Assembly: GCA_947627335.1 (NCBI GenBank)
Contig: CANQVQ010000043.1
Span: 1-13,960, forward strand
Direction: 5' to 3'
Source of the DNA: an uncultured Clostridia bacterium
GTDB lineage: Bacteria > Bacillota > Clostridia > Oscillospirales > CAG-382
Length of the DNA: 13,960 nt
The position numbers and the translations under genes were made by a program. The notes under the pieces were generated by a model, which made no database searches, had not been told where the DNA came from, and saw only the letters and a program-made list of their open reading frames with translations. Shown here piece by piece: positions 6,490 to 13,730 of the stretch. Numbering within the stretch: position 1 is the stretch's first letter; each line of letters starts with the position of its first letter.

Positions 6490-7037
6490 TCTACCTGCAG
6501 CTCTTCTGGAGCTTCCTGAAGATCGGATTCACCAGCTTCGGCGGGCTTTCGATGATCCCGCTGATCAGCAGCGAGATGCTCGCGCACGGCTGGATGAACG
6601 CCGAGGAAGTCTCCGACATCGTCGCGATCGCGGAGATGACCCCCGGACCGCTCGGGCTGAACTGCGCCACCTTCGCCGGAATGCGCTCGGCGGGTCTGCT
6701 CGGCGCGGTGGCGGCGAATCTCGGCGTGCTGATGCCGTCGTTGACGCTCTGCCTGCTTGCGGCGGTATTCTACAACCGGTTCCGCAAGGCGAAGGTGATG
6801 CAGAACATCATGGTCGGCGTGCGCCCGACTTGCCTTGCGATGGTCGCGGGGGTGTGCCTGACACTGTCGGCGACCAACTACGCGACCGTTGCCGGGGTGT
6901 CCCTGCCGTCGATCGCGATCGGTGTTCTGGACCTCGTGCTGTTGCTGGTCCGCAAGTGGAGCGTCCCGGCGGTGATCGGGCTCAGCGCCGCCTTGGGACT
7001 GCTGACGTTCGGCGTCGCGCCGATGCTGTCCGCGTAG
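6486..7037 (+). CDS. chromate transporter family protein, short chain, subunit 2
   Basis: A 183-residue partner of the preceding gene. The motif FTSFGG lies at residues 15-20. EMTPGPLGLNCATFAG (about 50-65) carries the PGP signature typical of CHR domains, which the first subunit lacks (it has PGT), so the two halves are not equivalent. About six hydrophobic helices are visible. It starts within an ATGA overlap (6486-6489), a classic translational-coupling arrangement. A terminator hairpin (7055-7076) begins 17 bases after the stop, so the transcript probably ends here and excludes the regulator downstream. Confidence 0.88.
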   Translation: MIYLQLFWSFLKIGFTSFGGLSMIPLISSEMLAHGWMNAEEVSDIVAIAEMTPGPLGLNCATFAGMRSAGLLGAVAANLGVLMPSLTLCLLAAVFYNRFRKAKVMQNIMVGVRPTCLAMVAGVCLTLSATNYATVAGVSLPSIAIGVLDLVLLLVRKWSVPAVIGLSAALGLLTFGVAPMLSA

Positions 7038-7054
7038 GCGAAAAAATCGAAAAA

Positions 7055-7076
7055 CCCGGTGCAAACCGGGATTTTT
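7055..7076 (+). terminator. rho-independent terminator after the CHR pair
   Basis: CCCGGT (7055-7060), loop GCAA and ACCGGG (7065-7070) are followed by ATTTTT. The flanking CGAAAAA (7048-7054) can extend the stem by pairing with TTTTTCG (7072-7078) around one bulged A. Confidence 0.8.
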
Positions 7077-7078
7077 CG

Positions 7079-7107
7079 CGTTTTGCGAGAAAAAATCTCG
7101 CGAAACG
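7079..7107. other. 12-bp stem-loop between the terminator and the regulator promoter
   Basis: CGTTTTGCGAGA (7079-7090), loop AAAAA and TCTCGCGAAACG (7096-7107) pair over 12 positions with one G-T. It sits between the CHR terminator and the -35 box at 7113. It may be a second terminator element or an insulating structure; no T-run follows on the + strand. Confidence 0.5.
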
Positions 7108-7112
7108 TGCGC

Positions 7113-7141
7113 TTGACAGGCGGACTTCCGTCTGGTATCCT
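7113..7141 (+). promoter_or_regulatory. promoter of the XRE-family regulator
   Basis: A perfect TTGACA (7113-7118), a 17-base spacer and TATCCT (7136-7141) with TGG before the -10 (extended -10 type). Transcription would start near 7148, about 48 bases before ATG 7196. Confidence 0.75.
7117..7134. promoter_or_regulatory. candidate operator dyad in the promoter spacer
   Basis: CAGGCGGA-CT-TCCGTCTG: seven of eight positions in each arm are complementary. It fills the spacer between the -35 and -10 boxes of the regulator's own promoter. A dimer of the adjacent XRE protein bound here would block RNA polymerase, so autorepression is the simplest inference. Confidence 0.45.
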
Positions 7142-7195
7142 ATAGACGTGCACAGGAAACGGGGCCCCTGCAAAACAAGAAAAGGAGAACACCGT

Positions 7196-8362
7196 ATGAA
7201 ACTGAAAATCGGAGAGAATATCCGTCGCTTCCGCCGGGACGCGGACCTGACGCAACAGCAGTTCGCCGAGCAGATGGGCGTGACCTACCAGTCGGTCAGC
7301 CGCTGGGAAAACGGCGAAACCTACCCGGATACCGAACTTTTGCCCGCTATTGCGGACTATTTCCACATTTCCGTCGATCGGTTAATGGGCGTGCCGGACG
7401 CCGAAAAGGAAAAGCAGGCGCACGAAGCGTTCGACGCACTGCGGCGTGCGTGTATGTGGTCGGAAATCGACACGGACGAGGTCGTGTCGCTCCTGCGGGA
7501 GATTCGGCGAAACTATCTGGAGACCCCGGAAGCGTGGCGGATCTGGCTCGGAAACGACCGTTGCTTCCGTATGCCGGAGGTCCTGCCGGAGGTGCGGCTG
7601 ACGGCGGAAGCGTACCTCGCCCTACACCCGATGGACGCAAATGTTATCGAAACGATGGCGTGGGTCGAGGACGAGGAGCATCTGGAGACGTTTTTGCACA
7701 AGCATAGCACCGGGTACGACACGTCCTATCGCGCATTGCTCTTTATGCGCTATTGGCGGAGGGGGAATGCGGAAAAACTGGAGCCGGAACGGAAATATCG
7801 GTTTGCCCAAACGATGAATTGGCTGTTCGATACGCGTACCCTTTACGGAATTCGTGCGTCGCGGGAGGTTGAGGACGCCGCGACGCGGTTCCAAAGCGAA
7901 CTGCTTGCGTATATACGCGAGAGCAAGAAGGACGACGAGCCGGATATGTGGGTGGAAATTCGACTGGATCTGGCGATCCGCCGTGCGTCGATCGCGGCGC
8001 GAAGCGGGGACGTGAAAGGTGCGCTTTGCGAATTGGAATCCGTCGCGTCGCTGCTGGAAAATACCATGCGTATCCGCGAACCGCGATCCCTCTCTGCGTC
8101 CTGCCGCTGGCTGGACGGAATGGTGTGGACCGCGGAGGAATTCTGGAACAGTCCTTCCAATAACCCGGACGGACCGCTGGAACGTGCAATTTATCTTTAT
8201 ACTGAACTGCTCGGCGTAAGGACTTGCTATATGATTTATCCGAGCCGCTATTACGATCGCATCGCGAACCTGAACGGGAAGGAATGCCTGCAGGACCACC
8301 CGGAATACCGGGCGGTTCTCTCCCGCGTCGAGGCGCTCATTCAGCGCAAACCGAGGGTGTGA
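7196..8362 (+). CDS. XRE-family transcriptional regulator with large helical C-terminal domain
   Basis: A 388-residue protein with a Cro/C1-type helix-turn-helix at residues 5-62. LTQQQFAEQMGV (18-29) and SVSRWENGETYPD (33-45) are the characteristic helices. The remainder, about 320 residues, is alpha-helical with paired Trp/Tyr-rich helices reminiscent of TPR-type sensor domains of long XRE regulators; the ligand is unknown. AAAGGAG (7181-7187) sets the start. The open frame continues upstream into 6476, but that part is a shadow of the second CHR gene. It has its own promoter with a dyad in the spacer, suggesting autoregulation. It might also control the CHR pair directly upstream, but the terminator and separate promoter argue that they are independent units. 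Confidence 0.88.
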   Translation: MKLKIGENIRRFRRDADLTQQQFAEQMGVTYQSVSRWENGETYPDTELLPAIADYFHISVDRLMGVPDAEKEKQAHEAFDALRRACMWSEIDTDEVVSLLREIRRNYLETPEAWRIWLGNDRCFRMPEVLPEVRLTAEAYLALHPMDANVIETMAWVEDEEHLETFLHKHSTGYDTSYRALLFMRYWRRGNAEKLEPERKYRFAQTMNWLFDTRTLYGIRASREVEDAATRFQSELLAYIRESKKDDEPDMWVEIRLDLAIRRASIAARSGDVKGALCELESVASLLENTMRIREPRSLSASCRWLDGMVWTAEEFWNSPSNNPDGPLERAIYLYTELLGVRTCYMIYPSRYYDRIANLNGKECLQDHPEYRAVLSRVEALIQRKPRV

Positions 8363-8398
8363 CGGGGGACGGGTTGTAAAAACGTGCATAAAAAATCA

Positions 8399-8421
8399 CG
8401 GCAAGCCATGAGGGCTTGCCG
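8399..8421 (-). terminator. stem-loop HP1, possible back-up terminator for the tRNA unit
   Basis: CGGCAAGCC (8399-8407) and GGCTTGCCG (8413-8421) form a perfect 9-bp stem. Read on the - strand it is followed, three bases later, by six Ts (complement of 8390-8395). It lies 37 bases past the regulator stop and could also slow + strand transcription. Confidence 0.55.
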
Positions 8422-8432
8422 GAATACGGGGA

Positions 8433-8460
8433 CCCCGCAAAGTCGTAAGACTTTGTGGGG
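8433..8460 (+). other. stem-loop HP2 in the convergence zone
   Basis: CCCCGCAAAGTC (8433-8444), loop GTAA and GACTTTGTGGGG (8449-8460) form a 12-bp stem. The single non-Watson-Crick pair is G-U on the + strand but C-A on the - strand, so the structure favours a + strand RNA. No T-run follows. Confidence 0.55.
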
Positions 8461-8491
8461 AGAAGGAGGAGCAAGGGAGCGGGCGGATGAT

Positions 8492-8518
8492 GGTTTTTGT
8501 GCCGAAGGCAAAAAAACC
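8492..8518. other. stem-loop HP3 abutting the tRNA terminator
   Basis: GGTTTTTGTGCC (8492-8503), loop GAA and GGCAAAAAAACC (8507-8518) pair at 11 of 12 positions. It shares its end base with the next stem-loop, so the T-run of the - strand terminator forms one arm of this hairpin. Confidence 0.5.
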
Positions 8519-8547
8519 GTCGGAGCAAAGCGTACTTTGCTCCGACG
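8510..8547 (-). terminator. rho-independent terminator of the tRNA-Asp/tRNA-Gly unit
   Basis: A perfect 13-bp stem, CGTCGGAGCAAAG (8518-8530), loop CGTA and CTTTGCTCCGACG (8535-8547). On the - strand it is followed by GG and seven Ts (complement of 8510-8516). It starts one base after the encoded CCA of tRNA-Gly. Confidence 0.85.
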
Positions 8548-8548
8548 T

Positions 8549-8624
8549 TGGAGCGGATTACGGGGGTCGAACCCGCTACCTCAACCTTGGCAAGGTTGCG
8601 CTCTACCAAATGAGCTAAATCCGC
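8549..8624 (-). tRNA. tRNA-Gly (anticodon GCC)
   Basis: A complete 76-base cloverleaf with encoded CCA (8549-8551). The acceptor stem is GCGGATT/AATCCGC and the discriminator is U, as expected for glycine. The D-arm has AGCTCATTTGGTAGAGC. The anticodon stem CAACC/GGTTG holds the loop TTGCCAA, giving GCC. The T-arm has GGTTCGAACCC. It is the second tRNA of a two-gene unit, eight bases from tRNA-Asp. Confidence 0.97.
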
Positions 8625-8632
8625 AAAAGAAG

Positions 8633-8709
8633 TGGCGACTCGAAGGGGACTCGAACCCCTGACCTCCGCCGTGACAGGGCGGCGTTCTAACCAACTGAAC
8701 TACCGAGCC
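8633..8709 (-). tRNA. tRNA-Asp (anticodon GTC)
   Basis: A complete 77-base cloverleaf with encoded CCA (8633-8635) and discriminator G. The acceptor stem is GGCTCGG/TCGAGTC with two G-T pairs. The anticodon stem CCGCC/GGCGG holds the loop CTGTCAC, giving GTC. The T-arm has GGTTCGAGTCC. It is the first gene of the tRNA unit, about 31 bases after the predicted start of transcription. Confidence 0.97.
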
Positions 8710-8746
8710 GTTTGACACCGCAAGGTATTCCTCACGGCACTTGTTT

Positions 8747-8775
8747 ATCATATCATATCCCGACGGATTTTGCAA
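8747..8775 (-). promoter_or_regulatory. promoter of the tRNA unit
   Basis: On the - strand: TTGCAA (8775-8770), a 17-base spacer and TATGAT (8752-8747). An overlapping second TATGAT lies five bases upstream. The GC-rich leader that follows runs directly into tRNA-Asp. Confidence 0.8.
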
Positions 8776-8832
8776 GCCCTTTTTTGCAAAAAATGTCTCC
8801 AAATTTCGGTGGATTTTTTGTGCTTTTTGCCG

Positions 8833-9318
8833 TCACACCGTCAGGTCGTAAAAACCGCTCCCCAAAAAATCGCAAAGCTGTTGCGGATCGACCTCCAATT
8901 GCAGACCGCGTTTCCCGGCGCTGACGAAAACGGTTTCAAACAAGGAAGCGGTCTCGTCGAAGAAGGTGGGGAACTGCTTCTTCATGCCGACCGGCGAGCA
9001 GCCGCCCCGCAGGTACCCGGTCAGCGGCAAAAGGTCCCGCATCGGGATCAACTCCACACGTTTGTCCCCGGCGGCGACGGCGCACTTCTTCAGGTCCAGC
9101 TCCTCGGCGACCGGGATGACGAACACCAGATAGCCCCGCTTCTCCCCGTGTGCGACCAGCGTTTTGAACATCTGCGACGGGTCAAGACCCAGGACTTCCG
9201 CCGCGTGGACGCCGGAAAGGTCGCTCTCGTCCACCTCGTAGGAGCGGGTGGAAAACGGCACGCCCGCCGTCCGCAGCATACGCATCGCGTTCGTGGTCTC
9301 TTCGTGCGTCTTTGCCAT
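8833..9318 (-). CDS. ybaK: YbaK/EbsC-type Cys-tRNA(Pro) deacylase
   Basis: A 161-residue cytoplasmic protein of the YbaK/ProX editing family. These enzymes hydrolyse Cys mis-attached to tRNA(Pro) by prolyl-tRNA synthetase. The conserved lysine is K52 in MFKTLV, the substrate loop GGCSPVGMKK lies near residues 110-119, and VPFSTRSYEVDE near the N-terminus is also typical. Length is normal. I chose ATG 9318 (MAKTHEETTNA), which aligns with the usual family start; the open frame extends eight codons upstream into the lipoprotein gene. The two genes are separated by one base (TGACATG), so translation is probably coupled. It is the last gene of the - strand housekeeping run. About 30 bases of spacer precede the tRNA promoter region, with no clear terminator. 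Confidence 0.9.
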   Translation of the reverse strand: MAKTHEETTNAMRMLRTAGVPFSTRSYEVDESDLSGVHAAEVLGLDPSQMFKTLVAHGEKRGYLVFVIPVAEELDLKKCAVAAGDKRVELIPMRDLLPLTGYLRGGCSPVGMKKQFPTFFDETASLFETVFVSAGKRGLQLEVDPQQLCDFLGSGFYDLTV

Positions 9319-9319
9319 G

Positions 9320-9745
9320 TCAGCCGATCCGCTCCAGCTCAAAGTTCGCGACCCCTTCGCCGCTTTTGTCGCTGACGACGACGATCTCGAACTCGTACAG
9401 AATGCCCCCGATGCTCACCTTGTAGTCCGCTTCGCTCGCCGGACTGCCGTAATAGTCGTCCGTCTCCCAGTCCAGCCGGGTCAGCGTACCGACCGTGTTG
9501 GCGGGGTCGCAGACGCCCCATTGCTCGTAGCGGGCGTAGTAGCGCTCCATCTCGGTCTCCGAGAAGTAACCGCTGTAATCCGGGTGGGCGAGGGACTGCA
9601 GTTCGGCGGTGTCCTTGGCGACGACGGCTTCGAGGACGTCCTTCGCGTAGGTTTCGACGGCGTCCTTCGACGGGTAGGATGCGCACCCGGCGAACGCCGA
9701 AAGGCAGAACGCGAGGAGCAGGCAGACAACGACGGTCTTTTTCAT
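9320..9745 (-). CDS. small lipoprotein, unknown function
   Basis: A 141-residue protein with a lipoprotein signal peptide: MKK, a hydrophobic core (VVVCLLLAFCLSAF) and the lipobox F18-A19-G20-C21, so the mature form would be anchored at the outer face of the membrane. The mature part is acidic with an N-terminal helix (EAVVAKDTAELQSLAHPDY), then Tyr-rich and beta-strand-like stretches. This resembles small NTF2-like/DUF4878-type secreted domains, but I cannot assign a family with confidence. The GGAG site is eight bases from the ATG. It lies 37 bases after hemW and one base before ybaK, so it is probably part of the same transcript, although its job seems unrelated. Confidence 0.8.
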   Translation of the reverse strand: MKKTVVVCLLLAFCLSAFAGCASYPSKDAVETYAKDVLEAVVAKDTAELQSLAHPDYSGYFSETEMERYYARYEQWGVCDPANTVGTLTRLDWETDDYYGSPASEADYKVSIGGILYEFEIVVVSDKSGEGVANFELERIG

Positions 9746-9782
9746 GGGAAAAACTCCTTTTCTATGGATTTTTTTGAAAGGA

Positions 9783-10877
9783 TCACGGCAAAAGCTGCCC
9801 GATGACGGCGTTGGAGACCCGCCAGCCGCGTTCGGTCAGCGCGACGCGGTCACCCTGTCGCCGAAGCAGTCCGAACGATTCCAGCCGGTCCACGCGGTCC
9901 GCCGGGACCGTCCGTGCGGGGATCCCCTGCGCCGTGCGCAGCCCGAGCAGGACGGTTTCCTCGAGTTCCTCCGCTTCGGAGATGCGCTCCGCTTCGGCGT
10001 AGTCGTTCGCGCCGGTCGGGTCGGCGAGGTAGGCGTCGAGGTTCGGCGTGTTCGAGAAGCGCCGCCGGTCGCGGAAGGAATGGGCGGCAGGTCCGAACCC
10101 GAGGTACTCTCCCCGCAGCCAGTAGCGCAGGTTGTGGCGGGAGAAATGCCGGTCTTTGGCGAACGAGGAGATCTCGTAATGCTCGTACCCCCGTTCGGCG
10201 GTCATGGCGCACAGCAGGTCGTACTGCGCTTCCTCCTCGTCCTCCGAGGGGAAGGAAAGCGTCTGCCGCTGCTTATAAAAGACGGTACCCTCCTCAAGCT
10301 GCAGGGAATAGACCGAAAGATGGGTCGGCGAGAGCGAGAACGCGTCCGCGAGCGACCTGCGGAACCGCCCGACGTCCTGCCCGGGCAGGGCGAACAGCAG
10401 GTCAAGGCTCACGTCGTCGATGCCCGCGTCCCGCGCATCGGAAACGCACCGCACGGTGTCCGCGAACGTGTGCGTCCTGCCGAGGAACGCGAGCTCCCCG
10501 TCGTCCGACGACTGCATACCGACGGACACGCGGTTGACCCCGGCGGATGCGAGTTCGCGGAAGAAGTCCCCGTCCGCCGTCGCGGGATTGACCTCGACGG
10601 TGATCTCCGCGTCCGGGAGCAGCGAAAACCCGTTCCGCGCTTGGTCCAGCACGTCGCGGATGCGGGAAGCGCCGAACAGGGACGGCGTTCCGCCGCCGAA
10701 GTAGACCGATTCGACGACGCGTCCGTCCGCTTCCGCACGGGTGTGCGCGCAAAGCGCGTCGCGGTACGCGTCGAACGTGCCTTCGTCCGTCCGCGCAAGC
10801 GAATAGAACGCGCAATAGCGGCATTTTCGCACGCAGAACGGAATATGGTAGTAAAGCGAGATCGCCTGCGGCAGCAT
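9783..10877 (-). CDS. hemW: HemW, radical SAM haem chaperone-type protein
   Basis: A 364-residue radical SAM protein related to oxygen-independent coproporphyrinogen oxidase (HemN). The [4Fe-4S] cluster ligands are C15, C19 and C22 (CVRKCRYCAF), with the SAM-binding GGGTPS at 61-66. The HNLRYW motif near residue 247 and YLGFGPAAHSF after it mark the HemW subgroup. Length (HemN is longer) and the lack of HemN's N-terminal extension support HemW, which is thought to deliver haem rather than oxidise coproporphyrinogen. The start follows an AGGTG site and lies 12 bases after the lepA stop. The lepA-hemW pair is common in Firmicutes, usually with hrcA next. Here a lipoprotein and ybaK follow instead. 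Confidence 0.93.
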   Translation of the reverse strand: MLPQAISLYYHIPFCVRKCRYCAFYSLARTDEGTFDAYRDALCAHTRAEADGRVVESVYFGGGTPSLFGASRIRDVLDQARNGFSLLPDAEITVEVNPATADGDFFRELASAGVNRVSVGMQSSDDGELAFLGRTHTFADTVRCVSDARDAGIDDVSLDLLFALPGQDVGRFRRSLADAFSLSPTHLSVYSLQLEEGTVFYKQRQTLSFPSEDEEEAQYDLLCAMTAERGYEHYEISSFAKDRHFSRHNLRYWLRGEYLGFGPAAHSFRDRRRFSNTPNLDAYLADPTGANDYAEAERISEAEELEETVLLGLRTAQGIPARTVPADRVDRLESFGLLRRQGDRVALTERGWRVSNAVIGQLLP

Positions 10878-10889
10878 GGCGGCACCTGC

Positions 10890-12701
10890 CTAATCGTCGT
10901 CGTCCGGCTTGAGCACCGCCATGAACGCCTCCGACGGGATCTGCACCGAACCGAACGTCCGCATACGCTTCTTGCCTTCCTTCTGCTTCTCCAGCAGCTT
11001 CTTCTTGCGCGTGATGTCGCCGCCGTAGCACTTCGCCAGCACGTCCTTGCGCATGGCGCGGACGGTTTCCCGGGCGATGACCTTCCCGCCGATCGCCGCC
11101 TGTACCGGCAGCTCGAACAGCTGACGCGGGATGTTGTCGCGCAGCTTTTCGACCAGCTTGCGCGCCCGCGCATAGGCGTGGTCGGCGTGGACGATGAACG
11201 AGAGCGCGTCGATCAGCTCCCCGTTGAGCAGGATGTCCAGCTTGACCAGATCCGACTTGCGGTAGCCGATCGGTTCGTAGTCCAGCGAGGCGTAGCCCCG
11301 CGTCTTGGACTTGAGCGTGTCGAAAAAGTCGTAAACGATCTCGTTGAGCGGCAGTTCGTACAGCAGTTCCGCACGCGTCGGGTCGAGGTACTTCATATCG
11401 AGGTAGGTCCCCCGGCGGTCGAGGCAGAACTGCATGACCGGTCCGACGAACTCCGTCGGCGTGATGACCGACGCCTTGACGATCGGCTCCCGCGCTTCGG
11501 AGATCTTCGCCGGGTCCGGGTAATCCGCCGGATTGTCCACCCGCACCGTCGTCCCGTCGGTCAGGACGATCTCGTACACCACGCTCGGGGCGGTCGTGAT
11601 CAGGTCGAGGTTGAATTCGCGTTCCAGCCGTTCGTCGATGATCTCCATGTGCAGAAGCCCGAGGAATCCGCACCGGAACCCGAAGCCGAGCGCGGCGGAC
11701 GTCTCCGGCTCGAACACCAGCGACGCGTCGTTCAACTGCAGCTTCTCCAGCGCCTCCTTCAGGTCGCCGTAGCGGGCGCCGTCGGCGGGGTAGACCCCCG
11801 AAAACACCATCGGCTGCACCTTCTTGAAGCCCGGAAGCGGCTCGTCCGCCGGTTCGTCCCGCAGGGTGACCGTGTCGCCGACCTTCGTGTCGCCGATGTT
11901 CTTGATGGCGGCCGTGAAATAGCCGACCTCCCCGGCGTACAGGCGATCCCGCTTGTCCATCGAGAACGCGGAAAGCGTCCCGACCTCGACCACGTCGAAT
12001 TCGGCGCCCGTGTGCATCATTTTCACCCGGTCGCCCACCTGCAGGCGCCCGTCCATGACGCGCAGATACACCACGACGCCCTTGTACGCGTCGTAGTAGC
12101 TGTCGAAGATCAGCGCACGCAGAGGCATTTCCGGCGACCCTTTCGGGCAGGGAATATCCCGGACGATCCGTTCGAGCACCTCGCGGATGTTGATCCCCAT
12201 CTTCGCCGAAATGCAGGGGGCGTCGGACGCGGGAATGCCGATGATGTCCTCGATCTCCCGCTTGGCGGTCTCCGCGTCCGCGCTCGGCAGGTCGATCTTA
12301 TTGATGACCGGCAGGATCTCCAGATCGTTGTCCACGGCGAGGTAGGCGTTCGCGAGCGTCTGCGCCTGCACGCCCTGCGTCGCGTCCACGATCAGCACCG
12401 CGCCCTCGCAGGCGGTCAGCGAACGGGAGACCTCGTATCCGAAGTCCACATGCCCCGGGGTGTCGATCAGGTTGAGCTCGTAGGTCTCCCCGTCGTCAGC
12501 CGTGTAGGGGAATCGGACGGCACGGGCCTTGATCGTGATGCCCCGCTCCCGTTCCAGCTCCATATTGTCGAGCAGCTGCTCCTCGACCTGCCGCTTTTCC
12601 ACCGCGCCGGTGTACTCCAGCAGACGGTCCGCGAGCGTGCTTTTGCCGTGGTCGATGTGGGCGATGATGGAGAAATTGCGGATTTTTTTGATGTCGTACA
12701 T
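10890..12701 (-). CDS. lepA: LepA/EF4 translation elongation GTPase
   Basis: A 603-residue GTPase, the usual length for LepA. It binds ribosomes and assists elongation or 30S biogenesis and is thought to help back-translocate stalled ribosomes. Visible motifs: G1 AHIDHGKST (14-22), switch I RERGITIK (51-58), G3 DTPGHVDF (80-87) and G4 NKID (134-137). The domains characteristic of EF-G relatives follow, and the LepA-specific C-terminal domain is present with IGGKVIARE and KKLLEKQKEGKKRM, ending in an acidic tail (KPDDDD). The start MYDIKKIRNFSIIAHIDHG is the family's usual one and follows a GAAGGA-like ribosome site. It is 12 bases from hemW and 84 bases from secF, with a weak hairpin between. 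Confidence 0.97.
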   Translation of the reverse strand: MYDIKKIRNFSIIAHIDHGKSTLADRLLEYTGAVEKRQVEEQLLDNMELERERGITIKARAVRFPYTADDGETYELNLIDTPGHVDFGYEVSRSLTACEGAVLIVDATQGVQAQTLANAYLAVDNDLEILPVINKIDLPSADAETAKREIEDIIGIPASDAPCISAKMGINIREVLERIVRDIPCPKGSPEMPLRALIFDSYYDAYKGVVVYLRVMDGRLQVGDRVKMMHTGAEFDVVEVGTLSAFSMDKRDRLYAGEVGYFTAAIKNIGDTKVGDTVTLRDEPADEPLPGFKKVQPMVFSGVYPADGARYGDLKEALEKLQLNDASLVFEPETSAALGFGFRCGFLGLLHMEIIDERLEREFNLDLITTAPSVVYEIVLTDGTTVRVDNPADYPDPAKISEAREPIVKASVITPTEFVGPVMQFCLDRRGTYLDMKYLDPTRAELLYELPLNEIVYDFFDTLKSKTRGYASLDYEPIGYRKSDLVKLDILLNGELIDALSFIVHADHAYARARKLVEKLRDNIPRQLFELPVQAAIGGKVIARETVRAMRKDVLAKCYGGDITRKKKLLEKQKEGKKRMRTFGSVQIPSEAFMAVLKPDDDD

Positions 12702-12740
12702 AGCTTTTCCTTCCGGCGAGTTGCGTGAACGCTTCCGTAC

Positions 12741-12767
12741 AACAAAGCGGGCCGCAAACGGACCCGC
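12741..12767 (-). terminator. weak terminator-like hairpin between secF and lepA
   Basis: On the - strand GCGGGTC (12767-12761) and GGCCCGC (12753-12747) pair over 7 bp with one G-U and a 7-base loop, followed by TTTGTT (12746-12741). The interrupted T-run suggests partial termination or attenuation rather than a full stop. Confidence 0.45.
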
Positions 12768-12785
12768 CCTGTCGTCTATTGGAAC

Positions 12786-13730
12786 TTATCCTTTGCTCTT
12801 GCGCTTCTGCTTGCCCTTCCCGATACGGATGAAAGACAACGCGTTCCACAGCATCCCGGAAAGGAACACCGAGGAGAACAGACCGGCGATGATGCCGATG
12901 ATCAGCGTGCCGGAGAAGTCGCGCAGGTTGCCGAGGTTGGAAGTCGGCGAGACCGCGACCGTGATGGCGCAGGCGACGAAGATCGCGCCGATGGTCAGCA
13001 GGGTGGTCAGCGTCGTGTTGAACGAACGCCCCATGGTCTCGTGAACGCTTTCGTTGACGATTTCCTCGAACGGCAGCTCCGCCTGACGCTTGCGGTTTTC
13101 ACGGATGCGGTCGAACACGACGATGGTCGCGTTGATCGAATAGCCGAGGATGGTCAGGAACGCTGCGATGATCGACGAGGAGATCGGGATCTGGAACATG
13201 GAATAGACCGTCAGCATGACGAACAGGTCGTGCAGCAGGCAGATGATGGACGCAAGCCCGGACGCGATCTCGAACCGGAACGCGATGTAAATGAGCATCA
13301 GCACCACGGCGATGATCACCGCGAAGAACGCGTTGCGCATCATGTGCGAGCCGAACCGCTCGGACGTGACGCTCAGGTTGACGTCGCGGCTGAGGTTCGG
13401 GTACTGCTCCGCCAGCACGTCGAGCAGATGCGTCTGCTGTTCCGTCTCCATGCTTTCCTTGCTTTCGATCATGATGGAGGTGCCGTTGTAGGAGGTGGAC
13501 GAAACGTATTCTTCGCCGAATTCGTTGCGAATGATGGATTTGACGTTTTCGGCGATGTCGTTGGTCACGGTCTCGCCGAGATCGACGGTCAGTTCGTTGC
13601 CGCCGGTGAAGTCGATGTCGAGGTTCAGCCCGCGGATGGCGAAGGACAGGATGCCCACCACCAGCACGGCGGCGACGATGATCAGGGTCACATTCTTATT
13701 TTTGGTGAAGTGAAAATTTTTAAGCAGCAT
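12786..13730 (-). CDS. secF: SecF, protein-export membrane subunit
   Basis: A 314-residue RND-type membrane protein that works with SecD to pull exported proteins through SecYEG using the proton gradient. TM1 (about 14-33) is followed by the conserved D40-FTGG44, an extracytoplasmic P1-type domain (to about 145), then five more helices, including the hallmark SINATIVVFDRIREN, which carries the functional Asp/Arg region. A basic tail (KGKQKRKSKG) ends it. The longer frame to 13790 is rejected: ATG 13730 has GGAGG eight bases upstream and yields the usual MLLKNFHFTKNKN start. It overlaps the end of secD by 11 bases, so the two are translationally coupled. Confidence 0.95.
   Translation of the reverse strand: MLLKNFHFTKNKNVTLIIVAAVLVVGILSFAIRGLNLDIDFTGGNELTVDLGETVTNDIAENVKSIIRNEFGEEYVSSTSYNGTSIMIESKESMETEQQTHLLDVLAEQYPNLSRDVNLSVTSERFGSHMMRNAFFAVIIAVVLMLIYIAFRFEIASGLASIICLLHDLFVMLTVYSMFQIPISSSIIAAFLTILGYSINATIVVFDRIRENRKRQAELPFEEIVNESVHETMGRSFNTTLTTLLTIGAIFVACAITVAVSPTSNLGNLRDFSGTLIIGIIAGLFSSVFLSGMLWNALSFIRIGKGKQKRKSKG

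Noticed and set aside
7161..7168. GGGGCCCC palindrome in the XRE leader as an operator
   Set aside because: Eight bases is too short to be notable in GC-rich DNA, and the dyad in the promoter spacer is a much better candidate.
6476..7195. A long N-terminal extension of the XRE regulator
   Set aside because: It overlaps the second CHR gene in another frame and the terminator and promoter. AAAGGAG and the normal XRE start at 7196 settle the matter.
8549..8709. Integration (att) site at the tRNA pair
   Set aside because: Both tRNAs are intact, and no integrase or duplicated tRNA 3' end lies within the window.
9744..12728. A 994-codon open frame on the + strand opposite lepA and hemW
   Set aside because: It is an antisense shadow of two certain genes. 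The product is rich in Arg, Val, Asp and His with no recognisable domain, as expected when GC-rich genes leave few stops on the other strand.
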